Origin: Lumbricus terrestris
Lineage: Eukaryota; Annelida; Clitellata; Crassiclitellata; Lumbricidae
DNA length: 64,000 nucleotides
Direction: 5' to 3'
Assembly (NCBI GenBank): GCA_949752735.1
Contig: OX457044.1
Coordinates: forward strand, 16,728,685 to 16,792,684
This document shows, piece by piece, positions 1 to 11,900 of this stretch. The first letter of the stretch is position 1. Every line of letters begins with the position of its first letter. Made by a program: the position numbers and the translations under genes. Under the pieces are notes generated by a model, which saw only the letters and a program-made list of their open reading frames with translations, was not told the origin of the DNA and made no database searches.

Positions 1-540
1 CAATTTCTTCAGCGTTTGCGTGGACGAAATTACAGCAGGCTTAGTCGAAGCGTGTCGGAATAAATGAGTACTGGTAGCATATCAGTATGGCAATAAACGG
101 TCATTGGCCATTATAAAGGATGGGTTGTAAAGGCTCTCATCCGATAAACTCATTCAGAATGAAAATGGTAATCGAGGCAATCCTGTCGTCTTGGCAAGGT
201 CCTTAAAAGGGAAGTTTAACAGGCGAGACACCATGCATTGAAAAGTCTGTGGCGAAGGATTTCTCCCGATAAATCTGCTGAAAAGAATCAGAACGAGACC
301 TATATCATATATCATACATGCACGTAGAGAGACGCCAGCGCTAACATTTTCATCTGCATTTAACATCGGATGCAAGCATGATATCATAGCGAACACTGAT
401 ACACGGAAACTCAATACGACTATAATTATAGGGAAGCTCGTTCTGCAATCCTTGAACAACCTGTGTAGTGCGATTGTCGGTGTTTTTTAGGTTCTCGCCT
501 GATTATTTTTTAGCATGATTTGCTGGAACATACATAATAG
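1..540. other. No feature seen
   Basis: AT-rich unique-looking DNA. The 101-codon minus-strand ORF (154-459) has no motif. I looked here for the missing SLC4A11 C-terminal exon and did not find it. Confidence 0.4.
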
Positions 541-720
541 CAGGGTGAGAATTGCCGGGGGTTGGGGGTTTCAACCTCTTGGAGCCCCATAGTAATGTCT
601 GTTTTTCACATCCCAATTCCAAGTGGATAATGGTCCAACACCCCAGTTATTTTTCCAAAATTCTTACACCGCATAATAGGCATAATAGGTATAATTAGCG
701 CATAGGTCGTCCTAAAATTT
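541..720 (+). repeat. Dispersed repeat with GTGAGAATTGC, copy 1
   Basis: GGTGAGAATTGCCGGGGG ... GAGCCCCATAGTAATGTC; also at 61688-61880 (plus, inside the 1.74-kb element) and, inverted, at 2012-2090. Confidence 0.55.
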
Positions 721-885
721 GCCCTAATGAAACCACATTACACAATAGAAACGTATTTTGTCCACGTGACTGTGTACCTTCTACCACTCGATGCGATTTG
801 TCTGTTGTGCAGCTATTGTCACGTGACATGCCGGTGTAATGGTGTCATCCATCAAACCGCGACGACTCATGGCCTCCATCCGACA

Positions 886-972
886 TTACCTCCATCCATC
901 CATCCATCCATTCATCCATCCATCCATCCATCCATCCATTCCTCCATCCATCCATCCATCCATTCCTCCATC
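886..972. repeat. (CATC)n tetranucleotide array
   Basis: About 85 bp of CATC/ATTC units. The three overlapping ORFs of IHPS and WMDG repeats are artefacts of it. Confidence 0.9.
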
Positions 973-1365
973 CCTCGTGCCTTCCCACGCATGCAGCACC
1001 CAAAGGACGCAGCATCCGAGTGATGTCCAATAATTAATTATTCCATCAATACATTGTCAAATCGTCGCAGCGAATTTCGTCTTAGTTCCCGCTAGAGGTC
1101 ACCTCTGGCGGCGGACAATAAACCCGAGAGATGGCGACAGAAACACAAAGGATGTTTTTACCAGTCATTCGAACTCGGTCACATGCTAAACCTCGATCAA
1201 TACATTAATTCCTTGCTCTTGTCTAGTTTGTGTTCGCATATAATCACACAATCTATTTACTCAATTTTCTTAATTCGCTTATTTGTCGCCTCTCTAATTA
1301 TGCTAGTTAAGAGTTTATTAATCTGTTGCCACAACGCTGCCTATCGATTTTGTTTTGATTGAGCG

Positions 1366-1448
1366 TCTGTGAATAAGCTGGTTTCCGCGACTTGGCTTTT
1401 GTGGGCGCTGTAGAAGTCTCGAGATTACGATTACGATTACGATCACAC
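1366..1448 (+). repeat. LINE/SINE 3' end with (GATTAC)n tail
   Basis: GAATAAGCTGGTTTCCGCGA ... GGGCGCTGTAGAAGTCTCGA followed by (GATTAC)n. Same family as the minus copies at 4083-4178 and 10078-10175. Confidence 0.65.
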
Positions 1449-2011
1449 TGTCGGCCGTGATGCATCGTTCCAACCCATTGCTCACAGGTGGCCATGGCTA
1501 GCGTGACATTCGGCTAATTTGGGTCTCCGGCGTTTACCAACACATTTGAAAAAATTTGATGTAGTTTTTACTTGTAGTGGTTGCGAAAAAATAAAAATGT
1601 TATGTTTTTTCCTCCTTTCATTTTCATTTCATCGTCCCTTAATATTTATTTTCCTTTGTTATAGCTTTTCTGTTGTTTCCTCTAGACGACCAAGCAATTA
1701 CTTGTTTTAAAGTCAAAAGTTCTGACTATCCTGCATGATGACTTTTTGATTTATAAATGCTTTTACACTCTGCAGATATAGTTATGCAGAGACCCAACGT
1801 TTAACCCGCCGCTACCCTTTGCCGTCTTCCAATCTGAATTTTGCTCCCGAATGCGCTCTAGTGCCACCTTAACTCATGTTCTGTCGATCGCTAGAGTGGC
1901 TAGACCATTGGGTAAAAATGCACGTCATGTCCACGATCCATCCAGTCTGAGTACTGTAGAAAAATAACTAGGGTGGTCAGACTATGTATGATCCACTGTG
2001 GAGTTGTGGTG

Positions 2012-2090
2012 TGCAAGAAGGAGGCTTAACTATGTGGTCCTGATAAATCCTGGGGGATTGAAACCCAAACCCAGACAATTCTCACGTTGT
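2012..2090 (-). repeat. Dispersed repeat with GTGAGAATTGC, copy 2
   Basis: Minus strand GTGAGAATTGTCTGGGTTTG ... TTCAATCCCCCAGG; related to 541-720. Confidence 0.5.
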
Positions 2091-2569
2091 CTCCGTTTGA
2101 GCCCATGACGCAGCAGACAGAAACTCCAGTTGACATAGGAGCTGATGGAATAATTATTATTATAGACGTGTCTTATTTTCTGTCTTTTTAGATTCATCTT
2201 ATTCTGTTTTTGTTCAACACATTGGTTCAAGTGCTAAGATTTGATTCTTTTCAAATGACAAGCAGTGGCACCGCGCCCCACAATAAAAATAACAAATCCT
2301 CGACTCAAGGACTGTTGTAGACAATACAGGCTACAATTGACGATTTTAATAGTATTGTATTGTATTGTATTTAAGCATTGTTGGATGAACGAAGTGTCAA
2401 AAAGTGTCAAATGTCTACTGTTATCTGGGGGCTGTCAATCAGACAACACATTTGTGATTTGTTTCAGTTGCATAGCTGTACACTGTAACCGATTGCGGTC
2501 TGTCAACCGGATTGTTCATTCAAAATAAATCATTATTATTAACATGACACATGAAATTAAACATTCATG

Positions 2570-3120
2570 TGAGGCGCACATTAGCTTGGCTGCTGCTGGG
2601 GCCTAAAGCATGGGAGAAGAAGAAAGGGATTAGGACTCGTGGAAGAGGAAAAGGAGAAACAAGAGAAGCAGGATGAGGCGGATGAGGAATTGTTTGGATG
2701 CTTATGGAGCGTGGAAGTAGATGGAATAGAGTGAAGATCGAGTTCGTCAATCGGATGAGTCGGGAGTGGGAAGAAATGTTTGCAATCGATGTCTCTGAAG
2801 ACATCGTTTAATTGACGATTGTTTGGATGTGCGCCAATAACTGTCTATACGTATACAGCGATGACTCAGATTCTCAGAAGAACTACTATACGTGAGAAGG
2901 AAGAAGAGTATAGGAGGACGACTAAGGAGGATGGATGAATGGGAAGCAGGAGCATGGAGAGGTATAGACGAAGATAAAGAGAAAGAAAAGGAGGAGGAGA
3001 AGGAGGAATAGGTGGAGGGAGGAGAAGAAGGAAGAGGAGGAGGAGGAGAATAAGGAGGAGGAGGAGAAGGAGAGGAAAACAAGAGGAGCATAAAGAGGGG
3101 GAAGAAAATTAGTTGAATGA
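2570..3120. repeat. Purine-rich (AGG/GAA)n tract
   Basis: About 550 bp strongly purine on the plus strand, densest at 2960-3100 (GGAGGAGGAGAA). No gene. Confidence 0.75.
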
Positions 3121-3169
3121 GCAAATGTAGAGGAAGGCGAAGTTGCAGGACAGAGAAACAATTCACCAT

Positions 3170-3955
3170 TTACTCAGTGGACTAGGAGCAAATGCAAGTC
3201 TTTGTTGCTCCTATTTTGAATATCTTCTATGGCTGTCAATTGCCATCGAGCTTTCCAGATGAAGATAGAATTTCGGTCTCTGGTGGCTTCAAGTAATTTT
3301 CAGGTTCATTGCCTTAATTTCATGAAGATATTTACCAAATAGGTCTAATGATTTCAGATAACCAGAAACTCTACTGGAACAGTGCAACGACGTTTGCTTC
3401 CAAACCGGGACGAAGCATTTGATTCGGTAGACCTTCTATGTCTCTATGATATTCTGAACTAACATAGATCTAAGAGAAAGGTCAACAAAATCATTCACAT
3501 GTTCAGTTTTCGATTCAGTTTATAGATTTTAATAGTTTAAAATAAATAACAGCAGAATACAACGCAGAAAACTAACAACAATAAAAAGTTTCTGTTGAGA
3601 ACAACGGTATTCAAGTCACGGAATAATTATTGTAGAAGTAACAAAAAGAGAGAAAACGTCCGTCAAAGTTTCTTTTTCTACATAGGCCTACAAGTACGAC
3701 TTCATTAAAGTAACTTCATCGACTACCCAGAACCAAGATCTTCGTTCTGATCCTACTTACACAGATACAATATAATTATGCGAATTGAAATTATTATTAT
3801 TATTCCTATTAATAATCAAGTTCTTTAGCGCCAGTATTGAAAACACAACCAATGGCGCGTCGGAGTCATGTCGTAATCAGAAGATCATTCCGCCTAAAAA
3901 TAGAGCGGTAGGGTAGGCCAATAATACAGCTGATATAAAGCAAGGTGAAACGTAA
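3170..3955. other. No gene seen
   Basis: Unique AT-rich DNA with an ATT microsatellite near 3795. No coding potential recognised. Confidence 0.4.
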
Positions 3956-3959
3956 AGAA

Positions 3960-4076
3960 TTAAAAACTCCGCCACTTGTTGTTCTCTGCCAGTGCCAGTC
4001 CCAAGCCTTGATAAAGGAGGAGGGCGTCACTAATCATCTTTGATATGGCAGTGTCGCTAAACATGTAACAGGCAGT
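3960..4076 (-). repeat. Dispersed repeat family 'TGTTACATGTTTA', copy 1
   Basis: Shares GCCAGTGCCAGTCCCAAGCC, AAAGGAGGAGGGCG and GCTAAACATGTAACA with the copies at 26000-26112 (minus), 55036-55150 (plus) and 63271-63345 (plus). About 115 bp; class unknown. Confidence 0.7.
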
Positions 4077-4082
4077 AAAGAA

Positions 4083-4178
4083 TTAAGTAATCGTAATCGT
4101 AATCTCCAAACTTCTAAAGCGTCATTCGAAAGCCAAGCGCGGAGCATCAGCTTATTCAGGAGCGCTGCGTTGAGACAA
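4083..4178 (-). repeat. LINE/SINE 3' end with (GATTAC)n tail, minus strand
   Basis: Minus strand of AATCGTAATCGTAATCTCC...AAGCGTCATTCGAAAGCC...CATCAGCTTATTCA. Compare 1366-1448. Confidence 0.6.
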
Positions 4179-4454
4179 AAGGACTCTTCGTAATAGTAGA
4201 GAACGAAATAACACACGAATGGGACTTAGACATAATTAACATCGTCGTTTCAGTGCTTGTTAGTAGTCTACTTCACCGAATAGCAAAACAAAAGTTTTCA
4301 AGTAAACTGCTAAGAAACGCATTCCAATAGAGATGCTATACAATCAGGCAAAACTACGACCAATGCTTCAGCTTCATCAAAGAACAATCGAGTATTTTAG
4401 TAGCCTACAAGCAATCAAATTCCCAATTATGGTGGATGGAGTTTCGCAGAATGG

Positions 4455-4602
4455 CTCTGTACAGTGTACATTGTACATTGCACAATGATCAATGATCATT
4501 GTACATGTACATTGTGCAATGATCATTGTACATTGTACATGTACATTGTACAATGATCATTGTACACTGTACAGTGTACTTTGTATAGTGATCATTGGAA
4601 AA
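4455..4602. repeat. Self-complementary ACATTGTACAATG minisatellite
   Basis: Units of TGTACATTGTACA and CAATGATCATTG alternate; each unit is its own near reverse complement, so the array can fold in many registers. Confidence 0.85.
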
Positions 4603-4604
4603 AC

Positions 4605-5795
4605 GATGACTCAACATTGAATCATTGAAGTAATCTGATTAAACAAATAAACAAATTATAATTCATGGCGTAGTGAACGCTAATTCTTAATTAAAAAAGT
4701 GAACCACGAATTAAGCATTTAATAAGTTTCCATATAATAATATTATTTTTATGTACCCTCTGACCATAATATGTAGAACATTGTAGATCTGGTTCTGTCA
4801 CTCGGTGCGAAACGCTTCAAGCCATGTTTATCTAAACTGCAGAACTTTGAGCAAAACCATTACCTATAGTTTAATCTCGAGATTTTGTTCGGAAGATAAG
4901 CAGAGCGTGTCCACACGTTCTTGAACGCTAACTAGTTTGAAAAAACGACAAGTGTAAAGCAATAAACAGAAAAAAACGAATAATAATTATACCAACTTAA
5001 TTGTGCAAAACGCACGTGGCACGATCTGATTTCAAAACCTCATTCACCGGATTTGTTTGATCATAAACAATGGTTGCACAGGCAACTCGAAGTAACAATG
5101 GGAGACTATATATTAGGCCTACAATTAATTAAACAACAAAACTCTCGTAGACGTAAATTATAATCAGAAACCGTTTTTCAATGACTTAATATCCAACGAG
5201 CATGAAACCAGTTGCAGCGCGCAGCTGACCAAGAAGTCTTACGCAGTAACTCGCAGGCAAACTCTCAAATGGGATAATAAATAACTAGAACACGAATCAA
5301 AGGCTGAAAGCCGAAACCGTAACTAAACGGAAACAACGTAGGAGACTCGTTTATGTTGAATATGTCTCGTTTCCATTCAAGATGCAACCATGAAATAACA
5401 ACATAGTTTCTTTTTGTAAACATGACAATGTAGACCATAATTGTCATCAAAATTAATTTATTTAATATTACAACTTTTTCATCGTCATCGTGACTTTTAT
5501 TACTAATAAATTATAATAGTTATTATGGGGCTTTTATCATCATTGTTGCGGCTGATATTATTATTGTCGATGTTGTCGTTTCTGTTGCTCCAGTAGATTT
5601 TACCCCGCGCGAAAAATTACACGTAGGCTAATGCGAAACCCAGACGAGATCAGTCAGCTGATAAGTGAACAGCAGTTATAGGGATACAGCGCCGTCTTAA
5701 CTCATAGCCACAATGAGCAGTCGTTGCAGGGTCCCTACGATTCGAAGGCACCACAAATTAAAAAAATACCAGAAAATTTGCTGCGTGCACGCGTG
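4605..5795. other. No gene seen
   Basis: Unique AT-rich DNA; no convincing ORF, repeats limited to ATT runs. Confidence 0.4.
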
Positions 5796-5799
5796 ACCT

Positions 5800-6122
5800 G
5801 CACGCTAGGCTGAATTGAAACCTTGCACTGCAGGGCCTACAAACTATACTGTACTGCCAGTGCTAGTGTCTCAATGTCTTGGTTCCTCATCTGGAACTGA
5901 TATGGCTCAGTCTCGATCATTTACCTCAATTGGTTCTTCTCGCTGGAATGATATTTCTCCTTCTGTTCGCTCTACACTTAAGTCTGGCAGTTTGTCCTCT
6001 TCTTTGTCTCTTCTCAAAACCTGCTTCATCTCGCGGGGTCTTGCGCACTTGGAGCGCCTCTAAACAGTTCACCCTACAAGATGCGCCTTATAGGTCTAAA
6101 TGTTTAAACACAATACAATAAA
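5800..6122 (+). pseudogene. LINE 3' end with (AATAC)n-type tail
   Basis: An ORF fragment reads SRSFTSIGSSRWNDISPS then LSLLKTCF, typical of CR1/L2 C-termini (R-x-F-x-x-x-[AG]-x-x-x-W-N). Then GGAGCGCCTCTAAACAGTTC and a tail ACACAATACAATAAA. Same 3' stem-loop as the GAAT family but a different tail. Confidence 0.8.
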
Positions 6123-6127
6123 ATGAC

Positions 6128-6322
6128 AGTGACATTGTCGCCGTTTGCTGGTCACACAATCGCTGTCAGTGTAGTTTTTCAGTGTTAATGCAATTGCCAG
6201 TGTCAATGTAATCGTCAGAGTTAATGTCATTGTCAGTGTTAGAGTCATTGCCAGTTGTTAAGGTCATTGTCAGTGTTAACATAATATTGTCAGCGTTGAT
6301 GCAATTGTCAGTGTGTTTGTTG
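6128..6322. repeat. 18-bp minisatellite
   Basis: Degenerate units of GTCATTGTCAGTGTTAAT. Confidence 0.75.
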
Positions 6323-6551
6323 CTCGAGTCCAACAAACGATTTCAATAACAGCTGTCTATAAACAAACGGTAAAGAATAAGAAGTCGCCCATTTGCACAA
6401 TTATCAAGAAACCTAAATAGACATGACGGACAAAATAACCAATATTGTAATTGAATCAATTTACAATAAGGCCTATATGAATAAGTTTGAAATAATTAAA
6501 AACTCGTGTTTGGCTGTTATGGCTTCGAGATAAGGTTTACAAACAGTGTAA

Positions 6552-7055
6552 ATGGCGAGATCGGCCTATACCCATGCTCGCCTCATTGGCCGCATTCTAT
6601 TCCTATTTTTATGTCCCGTCTCTGCTTATAATTTATGCGTGACGTTCTTCGCCGGCTCCCTGTTTCACAGCGCATCTCCTACCGAGTTTCTGCACTTGTC
6701 TGGCGATGCCTTCTTGATTGTCCTCCATCATACCTGTCTAGCCTTTGTCGGTCTGTCTCCGACCTTGCAGCCCGTCGAACTCTTCGCTCGGCGGCAACGG
6801 GTGAGCTTTTGGTTCCACGAGCTCGCACTTCTATCAGACAGCATCGAGCATTTTCTGTTGTGGTTCCCGATATATCTGGAATGGCCTCTCACTAACCTTG
6901 CGACTTAGGCTAAATTCACCTGCTTTTTATAAGTTGCTAAAATCTTACTTTTTTAGCTGTAACTGGGCTGGGAGCGCTTCTAAGTAGATTTCCTTGAAGA
7001 GAAGAGGCGTTAGGCTATATAAATTCTCGAAATGAATGAATGAATGAATTGCACT
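6552..7055 (+). pseudogene. CR1/L2-like LINE, 3' end with (GAAT)n tail
   Basis: In shifting frames the translation matches the C-terminal tail of CR1/L2-type reverse transcriptase ORFs: RLPVSQRISYRV, then SYLSSL, ARRTLRSAATGELLVPRAR and HRAFSVVVP. It is followed by a 3' UTR stem-loop GGGAGCGCTTCTAAGTAG and a GAATGAATGAATGAA tail. 5'-truncated and frameshifted. Confidence 0.85.
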
Positions 7056-7563
7056 CAACTTCGGATTTAATTTGTATCTTTAATTATCAGTTATCACTTC
7101 AATGCATTATAGCAATGTTTTATGTCGTATATGTTCTATTATACGTCTGCAAGTGGGGTAACAAGGAAAACATAACCTATACTTATTTACCAACTTACAG
7201 AACAAAGACTTCCAAGCGCTGAGAGTGGTATGGCCTTGACAGGGCGGACAAAGGTCATGCACGACCTTTGAGATGAAGGTTATGACCTTTACTTCGGATG
7301 ATCTTCCACTTTTCCGCGTCTCACTGTTGACCGTCGAGACAGTGCAGAAACTTTCGTTCCACCAGAAACGGAACCAATTTGTGTCTGTATACAAGAAGAC
7401 AAATCGCATCACTTGCCGTAACATCATCACCAAACTGTCAGCGTACAGAGACAGAAAACGGAGAGACCACCCACCAAAAAATCGACTACGCTGCGAGCAA
7501 ACAGCCTATGACAGTATTACAGCCTACTGATGTTATGTTGATATAAATAACAAGGGTTTTAAT

Positions 7564-7824
7564 CAGTGGCGGCGCCAGGGGGCTAGGGACTAAGCCTCCC
7601 CAAAAGGTCATCAGGCTTTTATGGATAGGGAAAATTAAATATTTTCATGAGATTTCGACTCTTAGCCGCCGCCCTCTCCTCTAAAAAGGTCATCAGACTT
7701 TTGGGACATTAAACAACTTCATGAGATTTCGACCAAATGACTAAAAAAGGTCGTCAGAAAAGATTAAAATGGAAAATTTCCTCAGCTTCAACCTTCCAAA
7801 ACTAAAATCCTGGCGCCGCCACTG
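7564..7824. mobile_element. hAT-type MITE, 261 bp
   Basis: Ends CAGTGGCGGCGCCAGG and its inverse, with an exact 8-bp duplication GTTTTAAT (7556-7563, 7825-7832). The inside has repeated 'AAAAAGGTCATCAGACTTTT' modules. Confidence 0.92.
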
Positions 7825-7980
7825 GTTTTAATCGGTTCAGAAGTCTGTTAGAACTGCTGCAAATTCAACTGGAATGCCTAGTAGCTCATTTTCCCAATAG
7901 TCTCCTCTTGAATGACATCCAAACCATTGCACTGAGCCAACAACTCTTGCACTGAACCAGTGACCGACTGACAATAAAAC

Positions 7981-8326
7981 CATAGGCGTAGGGAACATTT
8001 CGGCAGTAGGGGGGGGGCAAAACTTTGACTTCTGTCCGAAAAACTTTAATCACAATTTTTAAAAGGACTTTGAAGACATCCGCCCAAAATTTTCCGATTT
8101 CCTCGTCCGAAAAATCTGATGACATTTGTTTTGTCATCGGCCAAACATTTTCCTCTAGAGAAAATATAGCTGTTTTACCCCAGTGCGCCCGCGAAAAAAT
8201 CCTCCCGTATCTGTTTGCCCGAAAAATATTCACCCAAATTTTTTCACATCCGTGCCTGTTTTGCCCGAATATCACATTTGCCCGAAATTTGGGGTGGGGG
8301 CATTTTCCCCGCCTCCTACGCCTATG
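7981..8326. mobile_element. hAT-type MITE, 346 bp
   Basis: Ends CATAGGCGTAGG / CCTACGCCTATG and exact 8-bp duplication AATAAAAC (7973-7980, 8327-8334). Contains the shared CTGATGACA...TGTCATCGG module. A 153-codon minus-strand ORF across it is chance. Confidence 0.9.
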
Positions 8327-8359
8327 AATAAAACAGTAACAAAACACAAAACTGTCGCC

Positions 8360-8655
8360 CTGCCTCTGACTTAGCCTTCCGTCGAGCTTTGTGCCCTTCT
8401 GCTAAGAGGAGCTCCTGGTCCTTCGGTCCGCTCTTCGACCAGGCAGCGTCGAGCCTTCTCGGTTGTTGGCCCTCCACTTGGAATGGGTTCGCGCCTGCGC
8501 TACGCTACGCTACGCTTACTACTTCGGAATGATTTGCCTGCTTTCTACCTGTTGCTCAAGACCTTTCTCTTTGCCCCTGGTTGGGCCGGAAGCGCCTTTG
8601 AGTATGCCTCTTGAGAGGGCGCTATATAAATATTTTGAATGAATGAATGAAGGCG
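8360..8655 (+). pseudogene. CR1/L2-like LINE 3' end
   Basis: Translation in one frame gives ELLVPSVRSSTRQRRAFSVV, matching the LINE at 6552-7055. Then GGAAGCGCCTTTGAGTATG, GCGCTATATAAAT and (GAAT)n. Confidence 0.8.
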
Positions 8656-8765
8656 CACCGAACGTCAAAATGCCATAAACTGCGACTCCCTCACGACATA
8701 CCTCCTACGAAAGGCCGTCGATATTGCAGCTTAGATTGAATCAAATGAACGTGATTAGAATTTAC

Positions 8766-8935
8766 CTGACAGGTAGTAGCATCAGGAGTAGAACGGGAAA
8801 AACCATCTTCATGTAAGGCAGAGGAGCGAAACCAAAGCCGCAGAGAACGGCCAACTGAACGAGTTGAACGAAAGTAAAGAGGTGGATCTTGCGCTGAGGA
8901 ACCGTTCGAATGTAGTGGTTCGGAGGATAGGCCGC
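8766..8935 (-). CDS. SLC4A11: SLC4A11 exon A (last recovered exon)
   Basis: 170 nt, acceptor tatcgccag, donor AG|GTAAAT (phase 2). Encodes [20 protein letters not shown], then [12 protein letters not shown] and [11 protein letters not shown]. The protein should continue for about 20 residues (family ending Y-x-L-L-P...AKYLDVMD), but I could not find that exon between 1 and 8765. Confidence 0.96.
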
Positions 8936-11900
8936 CTGGCGATAAAAGCACGAATCAACCACAAATAATATTATTAGAATCAATGCGGCAATACTGTGTA
9001 ATAGTTTATTGGTCAAAGTACTCGTTATTGCAACGCTTATGGTATAAACAGAATTGAGACTTCCCTCGAAGGTTAGGCCTACTGTGTAGAGTCTTGAACA
9101 GGTACCCAGAGGTGGGCAGTAAATTATTGAGTAATTGAATTTGATATTAAGTAGTTTAAGTTACAATTGTAATTGCTAATTTGTAATTTTCTGCTCTGCA
9201 TCAAAGTAATATGTAATTCATTTACATTTCTTCATGTAATTTGCAATTTAAATTAATTCTCCAAAATCAAATTACTTTTAATGTATATAGCATCCATATT
9301 TTAAGTTACGGTATACGCTGGCTACCTGCACAGCAAGCAGATTAAACAAAAGGAATATAATTATGAGTTGCCAGTAACAATTATCTGGAAATGTCACCAG
9401 TAGCAAACAAAATACAGAGTATCTAGTGGTCATAAAGAAGATGAGAAAGATGAAATTATTTTGGTTTTAGTGTGCAGCGTGCAGTGACCACCGATGCAGT
9501 CTCCGCGCTGTAGTCGGGAGCGCCTCTGAGTAGATAGCTTGAAGAGGCGCTATAGAAAACTTGAGAAATAAATAAATAACTGAAATAATCGGGGGGCACA
9601 GCTGTTGTCTTTGTAGTCTAACCTGTTCGGTGAATAGTAGGACGATCCTCTCAAATAGCTGGTTACGATGGAGAGCAGTGATGGCCAGGTAGAGGAAGAG
9701 TCCGTCAAGAACTGGACGAGGGATCAGCTTCAACTTATCGATCGACAGAACCGAAAGACCGATGAGAACGTGACACAGGATTCCAGTGACACGAGTCTCA
9801 CGAACACAGATTATTCTACGAAACAGAAAACACACAGACAAACAATAATAGACATATTAATTAGCATGGGCGGAGTTTATCAGGGGCTAGGGGGGGCTAA
9901 GCCCCCCAAGAATAACCAGATTCATTTTTTTCACCATGTAAATGGTATCTTTTCCCGGGCATAGCCCTCCCCCCTAAGAAGGCTTTAGGCCCTCCAAGAA
10001 CGGAAAGCAAACTCCGCCCATGTTAATTAGATTGCAAGACATCGAACAATACTGTCCGTTGTTTTGCTATATAATCATAATCGCAATCGTAATCGTAATT
10101 AAATCGTAATCTCCAAGTTTCTAGAGCGCCACTCGAAGGGCAGCCAAGCGCAGGGCACCAGCTTATTCATACCCTCCTCCTCATTTTCTTTTCTCAAAAC
10201 CTATTTCTTCTCTCGTGCACGGCCTTGCGCACTGGGAGCGCCTCTGAACGGTTCACCCTGGTAGAGGCGCTTTATAAATGTTTTTATACAATACAATACC
10301 GGTATACTTAGAACATATAGAATCGTATCGAATCTACAAAAAGTATGGAGAGTTTCTCACAACAGCATGGACTATTCAGAGGCGCACTCATCGCAGAAGC
10401 ACCGGTGACAAAGAAACGTCACGAGAGGTCGAGAGGATGCTGAGATGACCGCAGGCATGAGCTTAGCCTGTAGAAGCGGGGGATGGTTATTCCATGTACG
10501 TGGAGGTATCTATCACAGAGAGCACTTGATTCGAGCACATAAAAATCACCGCATTGATCTGAATTGTATTGTCTATAATTATTTTAACTGAAACAATCGG
10601 TTAGCTCTTGTAAGCGGTGAGACCGAAAACTCTGAGAGCAGAACAGTGAAGGTATAACTGACCTTTGGTAGACGTAGCCCTGGTTGACGTGATCCTCAAC
10701 GTCGGCCATTGCTCGGACGTGGAGAGGTGAATGAGGCAGGGCTCCGTGGACCATGGGAAGTCCGAAGTAGGCGAGAGCCGCGTTGAGCAGAGCAACGACC
10801 ATCAGATCCCAGTGATAGGCTGGACCCTTCTTCAGCCTAACCAACCAAAGAAGACAACAAAAGCTTTTCAGAAGCGTTCTAGCCAATGCTAACGGTGACA
10901 TAGGCCTACTCATGTATTCTATACTTTGCCAATCCGACAGCGGAACTGAGCGAAAACTACATAATCATGATGTCCGCTTTGTCATACGTATACGTCTACA
11001 TAGTTGCATGAAATGGCAAATTTTTTAATTTGATGTGTTTTTCTGGGTTGCTGTCTCAGTGGTCTGTCTTTACACAACACTTCAAGATTGTAAATAATGA
11101 ACGACAGACACGGAAATAATCAGAGTTCGTTTTTATGCTGCTTCCTGTTGAAATACCTGTCGTGGTTACTATAGATTTTTATCAACAGAACATGAGTCCG
11201 ATTTTTCTTACAATTCGGGCACACGTTTCTCTGCCTAATCTATGAAAATTGTTTGGACAACATTATTACAGTAGGCTAGTCTTTAGAGCTGCCTTGTAAG
11301 GAATTCGTACAACTGCACATTTTTAAGTGCCTTCTTTCCCTTCCTATCTTTCATTGTCAATAATCCCAAACGTATGAAAATGAACATCAAACTTGTTTTA
11401 ACTGCTAATTATAAATGCGTTTATAGCTGCACAAATTCAGTTAGGATTTCCCTTTTAGTATGAAAATGAACATCAAACTTGTTTTAACTGCTAATTATAA
11501 ATGCCTTTATAGCTGCGCAAATTCAGCTATAGGATTGCCATTTTAGTGTAGAACAGAACAGCACACTAAAAGTGTCCTGATGGTCTCTAATAAATAACCG
11601 GAAAGTCTATACTGGGTCTGACCTGTTTTCTGGGCTGTTGACCATTGCTCCAGCGATTGATTGGTCCATGAAGAAGAGCAGAGACAGTGAGAAGCCGAGG
11701 AACATTGAACCCAGGATGGCAGGCCACTGCAACTTATCGAGCTGCGCTGGGATGAAGACCTCTCCACTGATCAGCTTAAACTTCTCTACTAATAGAACGT
11801 ACACACCAGCGAGAAAATTAAGCTGCGATGGGGCAGGTAAGTCATGGTAAAATAAAGTACGGTAATCAAGACTGCCGGGTGTGTTTTACATACATAATCC

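Noticed and set aside
7886..8347. 153-codon minus-strand ORF
   Set aside because: Lies across an hAT MITE with its duplications; non-coding.
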